Source: Sesamum alatum (Eukaryota; Streptophyta; Magnoliopsida; Lamiales; Pedaliaceae). From it: a stretch of 64,000 nt of DNA. A program made the translations under genes and the position numbers. Below are positions 44,970 to 58,220 of the stretch, piece by piece. The notes under the pieces were generated by a model. It did not search any database. It was given only the letters and a program-made list of their open reading frames with translations, and had not been told where the DNA came from. The number at the start of each line of letters is the position of its first letter. The first letter of the stretch is position 1. The stretch spans positions 25,883,188 to 25,947,187 of the forward strand of contig JACGWO010000012.1 of the NCBI GenBank assembly GCA_034509735.1. Direction: 5' to 3'.

Positions 44970-47900
44970 ATGTCTTGTCTGTTGCCACAATTCAAGTGCT
45001 CGCCGGACACTTTTGCTGTGAACTTCAAGTCCCAGAGCCATACTTCTGTCTACACTTGTAAGTCAATATTGCATTATTTTTTTATGTTGATTTTGAGCTG
45101 GGAAATGTACTGGGAGGTGAAAATTTTGTGGGATTTGGAAAGATCGTGTTCTTGATGATGCTGCATTGTTGGCTATGTGTTGTGTGTGTCTGTGTTTGTG
45201 TATGTGAAAGAAAATTGCATATGTTTGATGGAGTTTGTTATTTGGTTTTCATTCTCCATTTCGTTGGTGACTGTTTGCCTTCTTTTAGTCAGCTGGTAAT
45301 GGTATTATTGATGTGATCAATCCATAAAATATGAGAATTTTGAATAGTTTACAATGTAGGGGGTTCTTTCGTAAGATTTGATATTTGGTTTCTAGCTTTC
45401 TTTTAACTGTGGGAGGTGGAATGAGATAAATTCAGTTTCAATCTGGTGAATTCACATCTTTTTTCATATGTCCTGTAGTGTTTGCGGCTTAGAGTTATGG
45501 CGTTCTTAGATATGAGAAAACCGGAATATAGTTCTAGCACGAGTATCTATGGTCAGAGTGTATTCCGCATTCTATTGTGGCATAAATTACCCTGAACTTT
45601 GTGGCTTCCCTATGAGATTTAACTGGAATAAGCTCCCAGCATGTTGGATTGATGTGCTATACCTGTAGTGTTGTATCATCAGTTAGTATGCTAAGAATGT
45701 CTCAAGTGTGTGGTAAGTATGTGTTTTATTGTAGCAGAAAATTGTGGTTTGTCTTAATTCTTGAGCTTGATCCAGAGACCACTCAAACTGAGTTTCCAAT
45801 GGTGATAGACATTTACGCCTGCCATGCACTCCAGAGAACTGCAAAACGTAACACGGAAATTGAAAGCAGAACTAGGGAAGTTCCACATATATGAGATGCA
45901 TAGCTCTTTATTCACTTAATATTGGTTTTTTCAGAACCCTGACATGTAGGTTAACTGCCGGTGTTCCTTGGAAAATACTGTGATGCGTGGAAATTATGGT
46001 TCTAGTCAATATGTGCTTTCTAGTCATTATGGCACTTCATAGAACTTCAAAATGGTTGATTTGTACTGTCCTAATTGTCTAGTTTACACCTATTCGTCCT
46101 TTTTATAAATATGAAATTACCTTTCAGTTGGCTTCATCAGTTGCAATTGCTTAACTATTTACACCAAGCCTGTCTTAACCATGAAGTTCCTCATACTAGT
46201 TGAACACCAGAACTGTTCTGCTAGATTATTCCATTAATTCTCCCCCAATTCGAGAAAGCCGTAAATTGTGATCTACGTCTGTTGTTCTCATTATAGAACT
46301 CCTAAACATTAGTTGCTGCATCCCAGTGGTGTGGAAAGTTTAGTGATATTGGGGGACCTCGAGCTTATAAAACTGTCGATCTTACTTATTTTGACAATTG
46401 ACTTGAATGCAGCAAAAAGTAGAGAGGCCACTACTTTCCGGACACAATGTATCTTGTCTACTACACAACCGCCAACATTGACATCAACAACTACAGTACT
46501 TGACTTTGAGAAGCTACAAATATCATCACTAGAAGCTATTCCTAATCAAGTACCTGCTGATAGATCATGGTCAACGCCAACATCATCAGCAAAAACTGCA
46601 ATGCTTGACTTGGAGAAATTACCTTCTTTAGATACTCATCCAATTGCAACTGCTGCAAACAAACCGTGGGCATATGTTGGAGCAATTGGCTCCCCTTCCG
46701 AGGTAGGATTATATTTTCTTTGTACATTCGGGCTATCAAATAATAACAATTAAAAAAATATTGAGTAGATCTTATGTGACCCAAAAGAAGGTTTTCAGCA
46801 AATTCTGTTGATTTCCTGTTGGAGGGAACATTCTAATTCTTTGTGCTGGTTAGAGAAAAAACGGCCAGTAAGCAGAAGATTCTAATGGTCTGGAGAGTAT
46901 GAGTTTTAACTTATTTATGTGTGAGCCCTACATGAGAATGTGCTTTTTACTATGTCTAGTTCTATTTGATTAAATTCGAGGTATTAGGTTGAAAGTTATA
47001 CTTTAGCGTTTTCGTACATTGTTATTCTTAACCCATACCTCCCAATAATATAGCTTATTCTATGAACTCATTTCCGAAAAGTTCTTTAATCGCTGTTCCC
47101 TTCCCTGGACCTCAGCTCAAGAAAAAAGAGATTAATGTATACCTTTTTTAGTACTTACAGAATACTTGACAGCACTACTAGTAAGCTGGTGGGGTCATTG
47201 TTCACTTCATTGTACATGCAGGTAAATCTTGGAGCTAATTTAGATACAGAGACTCTTCTTACAAGTGAAGAAGCTGTTATCGCTGCTGCTGCGTCTGAAG
47301 CACTTGCTTTAGCTAAGGCAGCAGTAAAGGTAGCAAAAGATGCAGCCATGATGGTTAGCCATCATAAATCCACAAAATCTGATAGCAGTGCTACAGGAAT
47401 GTTTGCTGACGTCAATACTTCAATATTTGAGAAGAATCAGCTTGCTCATCTTGTGGAGAGAGTCGATGTTAGAGACACTAGAGTTGCACAAATTGGACGG
47501 GGCGAAAATTATCCAGCTTCTCACTCGCTTACAGAATCTGATGATGTGGAGCCTAGTGCTGAGGAACTTGAATTTCTCGAAGCACAACTCTCCAAGAGTA
47601 TAGCTGTCAGATCAAAGCGCCAAACTGAGCGAAGGGCCAGGAGAACTCGAGCTGCAGAGAAGGCTGCAGCCAACATTGTGTCTGTGAAATCTGGTTCGTC
47701 AAGCCGAAAAAAGCGCTCCGCTGTCCAGGATGTCGATTATTCAGACCCTCTGCGTTACTTGAGAGGGACTACAAGTTCTTCGAGACTACTCACTGCATCC
47801 GAAGAGCAGGTGTTATCAGAAGGGATTCAGGTAATTATAGAGAAATTTTGCTTCCTATTCTTTTTTTTCCTTTTAACTCTTTTCTTCGCTTCCAATTTTC

Positions 47901-49711
47901 TGAAAACATGCAAATACAGCACGCAGAAAATGGTTTGCAAACCGGCGTTGTCTTTATGTTTGATGTAATGAATCTCTAGTTTTGTAGCTTCATCTCTCTG
48001 GATTTTATAGTCGAGCATGAATGTTCCTTTCTTAACTCAATACATTGATACTTGGATCAATAAAGAGTTCTCCACCTCATTTTAACACTGGGTTCTTTCT
48101 ATGCTGACATCTTCTATCACTAGTGAATGTGAGCACGATAATCTTGACGAATTACTGGACGTTCCTTCATCCTTTCTGATTTCTGCACTCTTCCCTCAGT
48201 GCCCAGCATCTAACCACCTTGAGTTGATTTATGTCTCTGCTTTGTCTTCCTTTAATATTTATCCTCCATGAATGCAGGTCCTACTGAAGTTGGAAAGACT
48301 TCAGGAGGATCTTACACAACGCTACGGTGGTGAGCCTACTTTTGCCCAGTGGGCAGCAGCTGCCGGTGTCGATCAGAAAACCTTGAGGAAGCAAATAAAT
48401 TATGGTATTCTCTGCAAAGATAAAATGATTAAGAGCAACATACGGTTAGTTATTTCTATCGCAAAAAATTACCAGGGAGCTGGAATGAATCTTCAAGATT
48501 TGGTTCAGGTAGTCATTGTTTTGTCGCATTCCATTCAAACTTAAAGTATTTCAATGCAATAGAAATAAAAAAAAATGCCGTGCATTACTATCTACTCTTG
48601 TTGGTATGTCCTCAGGAAGGATGCCGAGGCCTTGTAAGAGGTGCAGAGAAATTTGATGCTACGAAAGGTTTCAAATTCTCCACCTATGCTCACTGGTGGA
48701 TCAAGCAAGCAGTGCGCAAATCTCTTTCTGACCAGTCCAGGACAATCAGACTACCTGTAAGAATTCTGCTTCACAGTCATGATCACCTCAGTTTAAGAAA
48801 GTCCTAATTTCCTCGGGCTGCTTAGTTCATTATAATCAGGAGTTAGTGTAATTACTAACTATATACCCCATTCTAATTCAAGAATCTCCCGACTAAGTTT
48901 CCACTGCTAAAAGGATCTTGCATTTACCTATCTTTCTGAAAATAGAATAACATTCCGTTGAATTTTTTAACATTATCGTCTGTTCAAATGGAATGCGATG
49001 GCCTGTAAATATTCTGAACTTGAAAAGGAAGTTTCGTCGTTATTGACCTATTTAATTTCATGGGGAAAAATTCAAGGAAGATACTTGAAAATAGAACCTT
49101 CAGAACTTTATTCACAGCTTTGCTTGGCATGACAGTTCCACATGGTTGAGGCAACTTATAGAGTGAAGGAGGCAAGAAAGCAATTGTATAGTGAAAATGG
49201 TAGACATGCCAATGATGAAGAAGTAGCTGAAGCAACAGGGCTCTCAATGAAACGGCTCTCTGCCGTCATGTTGACCCCCAAAGCTCCAAGATCCCTCGAC
49301 CAGAAAATCGGGATTAACCAGGACCTGAAACCCTCCGTACATCCTCCATTCATATCTCTTAATTAACTTTCTCTTACTATCGATTCCACCATCTCACATT
49401 ATCCCACTGGTTTCTGTTTCTTCCTTCAGGAAGTGATTGCCGATCCTGAAGCAGAAACGGCAGAGGACCTGCTGATCAAGCAGTTCATGAAACAGGACTT
49501 GGCAAAGGTCCTAGACAGCCTAAATCCAAGAGAAAAGCAAGTCGTAAAATGGAGATTCGGCCTAGAGGATGGTAGAATGAAGACACTGCAAGAAATCGGG
49601 GAGCTCATGGGTGTAAGCAGGGAAAGGATCAGGCAGATAGAATCTTGCGCCTTCCGTAAGCTGAAGAACAAGAAGAGAACCAAGCACTTGCAACAGTATG
49701 TAATGCCGTAA
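44970..49711 (+). CDS. SIG2: Plastid RNA polymerase sigma factor SIG2
   Basis: Seven exons (44970-45057, 46413-46702, 47222-47830, 48278-48508, 48616-48756, 49136-49336, 49430-49711) join in frame to 613 residues. The N-terminus [10 protein letters not shown] and the later [17 protein letters not shown] block match recalled SIG2. Region 2 runs from [19 protein letters not shown] across exons 4-5 to [16 protein letters not shown]. Region 3 ([16 protein letters not shown]) is in exon 6. Region 4, with the helix-turn-helix [20 protein letters not shown], is in exon 7. Nuclear-encoded SIG2 guides the plastid-encoded polymerase, notably to trnE and other tRNA genes, and affects tetrapyrrole supply. 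An N-terminal plastid transit peptide is expected. It is divergent to the SWIB gene. Confidence 0.92.
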
Positions 49712-52492
49712 CCCCCCACACCCACACCCGTCCCCACGTTTCATTGATTTAGTCCGGTAGAAGAATCACCGTTCATTCTTGAGGCTCGTCGTCGTCTGGT
49801 TACTGTTAGAGAATCATGCAATTTCCAGTTTTTCTCTGTTTCCAGCAATAACATTGTACTATCACCATGTGAAGAATAGCTGAGATCTTTTGTGAATAGC
49901 ACATTTTTGTATTATTACAGACATACAAGGTTCTTTTGGATCATATCAAGGAAATTCTGTTCTTGCATGTACAGTTGCAGAAATAATGGGACAGTTTATG
50001 ACTTCTTATTATTGCATGCAGGTCTCCTAATTTTAAATAATTACGTGCGGCAAAGAATTTCAAATTTTGAACGATATTTTGTGGTATTATAATGTATTTC
50101 AAATTCATTTAATAAGAAAGTTGTTTGAAATTATTGCTTCAAATCATTCCATTCCAATATTTAAAAGAAAAAAAAAAAGGCCAAATGAGTTAATTATTAT
50201 TATGTAGGGATAATTACACATACACTTTTAACTTATGATTTGTCTATACAAATTATTTATATCTTTGCATAATTACATAAATCACTCTGACAGTCAGGAA
50301 GTAGGGGTAGTTTGTACAATGATGTTGATGTTTTTAAGGAGTGTATGTGTAATTTTTTAAAAAGTATGAGTGATTTTTGTAGATAATGTTGATATTTATG
50401 ATGGGTGTATGTATAATTATCACAAAGATATGAATGGGTAATTTGTGTAAATAAATCATAAGTCAGGTGTGTAAACGTAATTATCTCTATCTTTTAATAT
50501 ACTTTTTTAGGTATTTTAGCTGCTGATGATGATGGACGTGTGATAGTTTCCATTGTTCTGGCGCGAAAATCACTCTCTCGCTCGCAAAACGGAGAAGGAG
50601 AAAAGAGAAGAAAGTTAACGAACATCTCGTCGTTCTGATTTCTTTCCATGCCCCAAAAATTCTCGTTCTTTTTTCCAATCTACCACAACTGATTTCATGT
50701 TCATGCGAGGAATTCATCACGCATGCATGGTGAAAAGAGTGGGTTTTTAGGTTCTTGTTTTCTCCATCTATCCTTTAGGGCGTCATTCTTCTGAGTTTTC
50801 TTTGTTCTGTGAATATTCAGATTAATTCGTTTGGTGACCTCGGAGATTGCATTTGTTTAATTTCTAGTGTAGTAATGGTAATCATCAGTTCTTATGATGT
50901 GAGGCACTGGATGATTGTACATGCCAATTCTCTTGATGAAATTACTTAACCATCTTGAATAAGCACGCACTATGGAAACAGCATATCATGCCTTTCTGTT
51001 TTCTGGTGCATATATGATGTATGCATATGCATTTTGCGAAGTTATTCTCTCTTGCATTGGCTCAAATTTTCCTTGTTAAGAAGTTTTGAGTTTTTCCTTT
51101 TCTCATTGATGTATGAAGTGCTAATTTGTTGAGGTAAAACTCGAAAAGAATTTACTTTTGCGTGTTTTGGTTGTTAGTGGTCATAGACATATGAAAAACC
51201 ATACAAATTAGGTGAGCTATCTAATATAAAACTTGTCTATGCTATAGGCTCAGGGTTTCCAGACGCGGGACTTCATGATTCCATAAGCAAGTTCAGGGAT
51301 TCTTAAAGCTGGTATTTCTACCTCAATTTTTCTATGCAATTGCTCTGACACAATGTTTGATTCAAATTATAAGTTGCAATATATAGGCGGCCAATAGGAG
51401 AGATTTGTATGATAATCTAGTGGAAACTTCCACTCATTATCTACAAGATGCCTCTTCAAAGTCTTCCTTTTCAGCCTTGTATAATGTACTCATACTAGGA
51501 TGTCTTATTTTCCCTCTTATGATATGCAACATAAGCGAGCCCAAAGCTTCCATGCGTAAGTGCATTGGTTAATTAGAGAGAGACTAGTCTTCCTAACAAA
51601 AGAATACGTATATCTTCTGTCACTCATGGATCTTTTGCGAAGATAATATTTGCAAAGAAATGCAAACACCAGAAGTACTGTGATCAATGAAAGCTGTATA
51701 CATGTATTTTCATTAAATTGTCTCTTTTTAAGTAAGACAGGTCTGAGCCCTGCGCATTGGCTATTGGGATGCATAGAGCATCAAGAGTTTAGACGTATCC
51801 TCATTTGCGTCATTGATCAGTTACTGTTCGTTATAGAAGTTTTAATTGTATGATTATTTCAATCTTAGTCACCCACTATCGAATTTGCGAATAGAAACCA
51901 TTCTTAACTTATGTACTCAAATGGTTTCCAAAGTGACGTTACCTACATGATTACACTCATCGGTACAAGCTTTGACTTGAATGTAGACTCACATTTTGAT
52001 TTTAGTATAAGATTGGAAGTGCCAAGCATTGAAGATACGGAAAGGGATGTTTGATTCATTTCACCGTTATTTAAGAAGTGGCTGGAGTGTATGTGCCTGG
52101 ACCTTTGAACGATTTCCAACTTGACTAGATTCTTACAGAAAGAACTATACTCCTCTTTAATGCATGCTCTTTCACTTTTGCTCGGTGTAACTGATTCTTG
52201 CTTTCATGTGAACTGTGCATCTGATTTCAAGTAATCTCACAGCATTCAGTCAGCACAAGATCCCCCTGATGCCCACCTTGTTAATATTTGTCATGATGGA
52301 ATGTAATAGATAACATGGCCCTTTATTTCTTGGTGTTTGTGCTTCCTCTTTGCTGAATTTATAACTAATAAAAGCACTGCAAGTTTAAAAAATATCTACT
52401 TGCTAGATTCTGGTAACGATGGTATCCTGGTTTTGTGCTTTGGCACTGGTTTCTATCACAGGTTGGACGACTTGGACCCTTTGAGATCAGAC
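49712..52492. other. Intergenic region and 5' leader of the CNGC gene
   Basis: A family C MITE lies at 50207-50487. From about 50.55 kb the sequence (GCGCGAAAATCACTCTC and on) looks like the start of a leader. An acceptor (TTTCTATCACAG, ending 52461) precedes the CNGC ATG, so a leader intron is likely. No coding ORF was supported. Confidence 0.4.
50207..50487. mobile_element. MITE-like element, family C, copy 1
   Basis: It starts GGGATAATTACACATACAC and ends with the mirror, GTGTGTAAACGTAATTATCTC. Inside, phrases such as GTGTATGTGTAATT and GTGTATGTATAATTATC recur in both arms. The possible flanking duplication is weak (6 of 9 positions). Confidence 0.55.
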
Positions 52493-54833
52493 ATGGCTGG
52501 AAAGAACAGAGCTCCATTTAGTATGGAGTTGACTCCTGGTTCTTCCAATCAAAGTGCATCACAGTCATTTAGAATGGGATTCCAAAGAGGATCTGAAGGA
52601 CTTATGACACTTGGTCGATCACTAAAATCTGGAGTCACAAAAGCGATGTTTCCAGAGGATCTCAAAGTTTCTGATGTAAAAATATTTGATCCTCAAGACA
52701 AGAGTCTCCTGCTTTGGAACAGGCTTTTTGTCATCTCCTGCCTTCTTGCAGTATCAGTAGATCCTTTGTTTTTATATCTTCCTGTTTTCCAGAAGGAGAA
52801 CATGTGTCTTCATATACATGATAATTTGGCATACACAACGACCACTCTCAGGAGTGTAATTGATGCATTCTACATTGTACGAATGGTTCTCCAATTTCGA
52901 ACAGCTTTTATTGCACCTTCTTCTCGGGTTTTTGGACGAGGAGAACTTGTGATTGATCCCAAAGAAATAGCGAACCGATATATCCATCGTTATTTTTTCG
53001 TGGATCTGACTTCTGTGCTACCTCTACCACAGGTATGGCGAATGCTGACAATTAATGAAACTATAGAACTAAGAGTAATGCATGTACATTGAAGGCATTA
53101 TAGCTGATGAAACATTAAGAACCATCAATTACACGTTCCCTTCATAGTTGTTTAAAGATTTACCATTGATGGAGAATCACTTGCCAGAAATTTATCTGAA
53201 GTCATAATAATAAGTACTTTTTGTACCAATTGACTTCAAACATCCAATTCTAGTCCGGGCAGTAAGAAACTGCACATACTTATGAACTAAACTGCATCAT
53301 ATGCCTCCTTTTTTCATCTTTCATTATAGGCGTCATCTATTTGGAAAAGCCCTATTATAACAGCTCTTCCATTATTAAATTTATCCAGAATATCCGCCTG
53401 CTATTGTATGAATGTATCTACATATCTGTACAAAATCAAACATTTTCACTGAATTGATGAGTTGTTTTAGTGTAACATAAGTTTACTTATATTTGCTGCC
53501 GGATCTGAACCATGAATCCATATAAGAAGCTCTGCAGTATTAGTAAAATGAGTATGCTACTTGACGTTTCAACTTAAATGCAGAAGGATATTTAGCACGT
53601 TTGCACTGCATAATTGCATCTTAACCTGAAAAGAATAAAAGAAATAACGCGAGACACACTCAGCAGCAAACTGTCTTTATTACTTTTCGAAGGACTTTGT
53701 TAGTTGGTGCCTTACCTTGTGCCAGTGGATGAACCTGTTGTTGACATTTAGTTTTCTATTTCTTGCCATCTGCAGATTGTAGTCTGGAGGTTTTTGCACC
53801 AATCAACAGGTTCAGATGTATTGGGTACAAAACGAGCACTAGTGATCATTGTATTTGTTCAATATATTCCTAGGTTCTTGCGGTTTCTGCCTCTCATTTC
53901 AGAGTTGAAGAAGACTGCAGGTGTTTTCGCCGAAACTGCATGGGCTGGTGCAGCTTATTACTTGTTATGGTTCTTGCTTGCTAGTCATGTAAGTTAAATA
54001 TGTCTGCTAACTGCTGATCTCATCCCAGTTTTATTGCATGTTCGGAACATTCAATCATACCTGCTGAATGGTGTTTCGTTTCAGAAGTTTCATGTCATTC
54101 TGTGCTTATATCATTGATGGCATAACAGGTTTTTGGGGCGTTATGGTACCTCTTGGCAATTGAACGCAAAGATACATGCTGGGATACAGCTTGCAGGGAG
54201 AGTTCAGATTGTAATCCAAGTAATCTGTATTGTGCTTATGAGGTACAAAACATAGGAGCATGGAGAAACATCAGCAAGGCTGTTCTTGAACCAAAATGTG
54301 GAGTAACGGATGAAGTATCACAATTTAAGTATGGAATATACTTACAGGCTGTATCATCTGGTGTTCTTGAATCTGAGAAGTTTGTCTCAAAATACTTGTA
54401 TTGTTTGTGGTGGGGACTGCAGAATTTAAGGTATTTCTTTCTAACTCTTTGATTCTTCAACATTATTGTTTCTAGGAGAAATTGCTTCACCAGCACCTCA
54501 TTGGTTTTATTACTTTAATAATTCCTTTAAAATTCTTATTTTACAAGCTTATTTATGTTATATATTGTTGAAAATAAAAATGAGATCGAGAAGAATGAAA
54601 ATACCAAAAAATTAAAATTTTATCTAAAGATATATACTTTTAAGTGATCTTTCAAAGTTCTGAATAAGCAATTTAGCAAAATGCTCATTTCTATATCTTA
54701 CTAAAAAATTTATTAGTGTGTGATGTACATAAGTCAACATTGTATGATTTATTGTTCCATATAAGAACTTTTTTCATGATTGAAATCAATTCGAAATAAG
54801 GATGGTTGAACTATGGATTATTAGATGCATGGT

Positions 54834-54864
<31 letters not shown>

Positions 54865-56914
54865 CTTTTTAATTTTCACCGTCCACTTGAGGAGGCTAAA
54901 TGTATAAATATTGGTTCGGAGTACATCTTCAATAATCAAGTTTTGCTATCAATATTTTCAAGCCATTTTTCCTCATTAGAATCTTTTACTTATTTGTCCA
55001 TTTTCTTTCTTCAAATCTACTTGTTGTTATACACCAAATTTTATGTATTATGTTAACACATTATCTAAGGATGAGAAAGAACAAAAAGTTCAATATTGAA
55101 AAATTAAAAACTACGAGCGTATTTTACTAGTAACTTTAAAGGAATTAATTGTTTGTGTTCTAAAGATTGAAGTGATTATCAGATGGAATCTTACTTTGTA
55201 TTGGGAACTTGGCAAGGAAGCCACAATGATGGATTGAAATCTGATTTCATGTTGTTGGTGATAGAACTTTGCATTGATGTTGATATGAATTGTGATAGGA
55301 CAAAAACTAGATAGCATTAGGTCCCCCCACAAGCTAGTTCATAGTAACATTTCTTATTTCTGTCTCTGTAGTACACTTGGTCAGGGGCTTATAACCAGTA
55401 CATATCCCGGAGAAGTTCTATTTTCTATAGCAGTAGCCATTTTCGGGCTCCTCCTCTTTGCTCTTCTCATTGGTAATATGCAGGTGTGTATACTTCATCA
55501 TTTTCAGGCATACTAGAAGTCGTTTTTCTCTTGAATGAACTTACTTTAACAACAATCAATTCTTTCAATGGCTTTTCACTTCTTTCTTATACTTCCTCAA
55601 AATGTATACTATTGTTTGAGCTACTCAAAACTCCTATTTTTGCTGTTGGTCTAAAATGTTTAGATACTTCATGTCCAAGTTCTAATTTAGAGAACCTGGT
55701 TATTACTACAGATGTATCTTCAGTCTCTCACAGTCCGACTGGAGGAGATGAGAATTAAAAAACGTGACTCTGAGCAATGGATGCATCACAGAGTACTACC
55801 ACTAGAACTGAGGGAAAGAGTACGGCGATATGATCAATACAAATGGTTGGAAACTAGAGGAGTTGATGAGGAGAGCTTGGTCCAAAACCTACCTAAAGAC
55901 CTTAGAAGAGATATTAAGCGGCATCTCTGCTTAAATTTGGTTAAAAGGGTAAGCATACTTTGTCATAAAACATTGTACACGGTTAATTGGATGTCTATGT
56001 TTGTAATGCAAATTACCGGTTCTTAAATGTGCTGAAGAAGAAAACTAGGTTCGCATCTTTGTTTGAAAATTTTAATCTTCTCTATGATAAAATGAATATG
56101 GTAATAGCAATCAAGATCTTGAGAGAAATTGCAGCTTTATATATTCTATTAGGAATTTCTTCTACATTGATCTTAACACAGATACACTGTTCAGGTTCCT
56201 CTTTTTGCAAACATGGATGATAGATTGCTTGATGCCATTTGTGAAAGACTTAAACCTAGTTTATACACGGAAAAAACTTATGTACTTCGTGAAGGAGACC
56301 CTGTTGATGAGATGCTCTTTATTATCCGTGGTCGACTGGAGAGTGTGACAACAGATGGTGGGAGATCGGGTTTCTTTAACCGTGGTGTCCTGAAAGAAGG
56401 TGACTTCTGTGGAGAGGAGCTCCTCACATGGGCTCTAGATCCTAAATCTGGTTCCAACTTTCCACCTTCTACTCGTACTGTGAAAGCTCTGACAGAAGTT
56501 GAGGCATTTGCTTTAATAGCCGAGGAACTGAAATTCATCACCAGTCAGTTTAGGCGCATCCACAGCCGACAAGTTCAGCAAACCTTCCGTTTCTACTCAC
56601 AGCAGTGGAGGACTTGGGCAGCCACCTTTATTCAAGCTGCATGGCGGCGCTATAGAAGGAAACGTCATGAGCTTCATCTGATTGAATATGGAGAATTATC
56701 AGACTACAGTACAGAAGGAGATGATGGAGACGACGAAGACGACATGCATACTGGATTGCTTACTGGGACTACAACCAAGTTTGGTGCAACAATGTTAGCT
56801 TCAAAGTTTGCAGCTAATGCTATGCGTGGAGTTCAGAAGATTCGTAAGGGATTGGGTTCGGGTAGGATGTTGAAATTGGCAAAACCAAGTGAACCTAAGT
56901 TTGATGCTGAGTAA
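52493..56914 (+). CDS. Cyclic nucleotide-gated ion channel (CNGC), group II-like
   Basis: Six exons (52493-53032, 53776-53988, 54129-54430, 55372-55483, 55712-55948, 56195-56914) join in frame to 707 residues. After a soluble N-terminus come six transmembrane segments from about residue 85 to 390. S1 is near FVISCLLAVSVDPLFLYLPV, and the S4/S5 region is in exon 2 (QYIPRFLRFLPL). The pore reads CLWWGLQNLSTLGQG across intron 3. The cyclic-nucleotide-binding domain (FIIRGRLESVTTDGG, then GDFCGEELLTWALD) is in exon 6. An IQ-type calmodulin site (FIQAAWRRYRRKR) follows it. The closest recalled relatives are Arabidopsis CNGC5/6/8/9. These plasma-membrane channels pass Ca2+ and other cations. The start is the first ATG after the leader acceptor. 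Confidence 0.92.
54837..54863. repeat. (AT)n microsatellite in a CNGC intron
   Basis: About 13 AT units lie within intron 3 of the CNGC gene. No relation to its splice sites was seen. Confidence 0.85.
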
Positions 56915-57602
56915 TCAACTCCTCCTTACCTTGGATGACCATGTTATTATACGAAGCGCATCTTCTTGCTAAGCCCTACCTACTTGAATGTGCCGTGCCC
57001 GTTTCAGAAAATTATCAAGTATGTCTTATCCAATAAAGCAAAAACTACTTGTTCTGTTCATGCAAACTTTGTCTAATGTGATAGATTCAAGTAACTTTGT
57101 TTTCTGAATAGGGCACAACCATACAGTTAACATTAACAGATTCAACAAAAAAAGGAAAATTAAAAGAAAAAAACAAAAGAAAGAAAAAAGCAGAGACGCA
57201 AGCACATACACTAATTTTCTAAACTCTACATGGACAAAGTTTACATGTATATATAATGCAGCCTGACACAAAGAGGAAAGACCAAGAAACACAGAACCAT
57301 AGCAGTGTTTTTTGCTGAAAAAGATGAAGGATAAGGGAGTGATGAATATTACAAGCTGAATTAGAGACTGCGTTTGCTGGCTAGGATAACAGCATGCAAC
57401 TATATCCACATCTGTTCATATTCAACCCTCCAAAATTTTTGCCTCAATTCACATACATGCTACAGTGGAACTCAAATTTGATGCAATTAAAAGTATTGCT
57501 TTTCCTATGCATAAGTTCAACTCCTAGTGAAGGAGTATCAAACAATGAGACAGCAATGCTTTCAACAACATGAAATGATGTGCAAGCTAAATATTCAATA
57601 AG

Positions 57603-57898
57603 GATAATTATATTTACATCCTCGAACTTATGATTTATTTACATAAACCACCCTTGTCTTTTGAATAACTACACATACACCCATCAAAAATATTATCATT
57701 TTTTACACAAACCATCCCCTACTTTTTGGAAAATTATACATACAACCCCCTCCCCTCCCCCAAAAAAAAATATTAACATCATAACACAGGCTACCCCTAC
57801 TTTTTAGTTGTCAAGAGTGATTTATGTAATTATGCAAAAAATAAAAGTGATTTGTGTAAATAGTCCATAGATCAGTGGGTGTAAATGTAATCATCCCT
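57603..57898. mobile_element. MITE-like element, family C, copy 2
   Basis: It starts AGGATAATTATATTTACATC and ends GGGTGTAAATGTAATCATCC, with mirrored interior (TTACATAAACCACCC against AGTGATTTGTGTAAAT). The flanks TATTCAATA and TATTCTTTA agree at 7 of 9 positions, compatible with an old 9-bp duplication. It lies 0.7 kb downstream of the CNGC gene. Confidence 0.6.
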
Positions 57899-58220
57899 AT
57901 TCTTTAACGGCATATCTCACTGGCTGTCAGCAGAACAGTACTCGGTAGCTTACTTACGTCCAGAATTTCTGGAAACAAATCTGCTATTCTGTGAAGTGAA
58001 TATGATCTATGCTTAAAATTCGTTCACATGAAAGAAACAATGAAACTTTCCATTTCTTCAACAATTACATTCACCATGGTAACCTCAAAATTGTTGTATC
58101 CCGTCGAGGCTGCATAACAAAATAAGCTCTACCAGAAGAACGAGATTTTCGAAATGCTCCTCAATTAGAGCATAAATTACACGGCATGGAGATAATCTAA
58201 GAAAGAAGTAGACAATCAAA

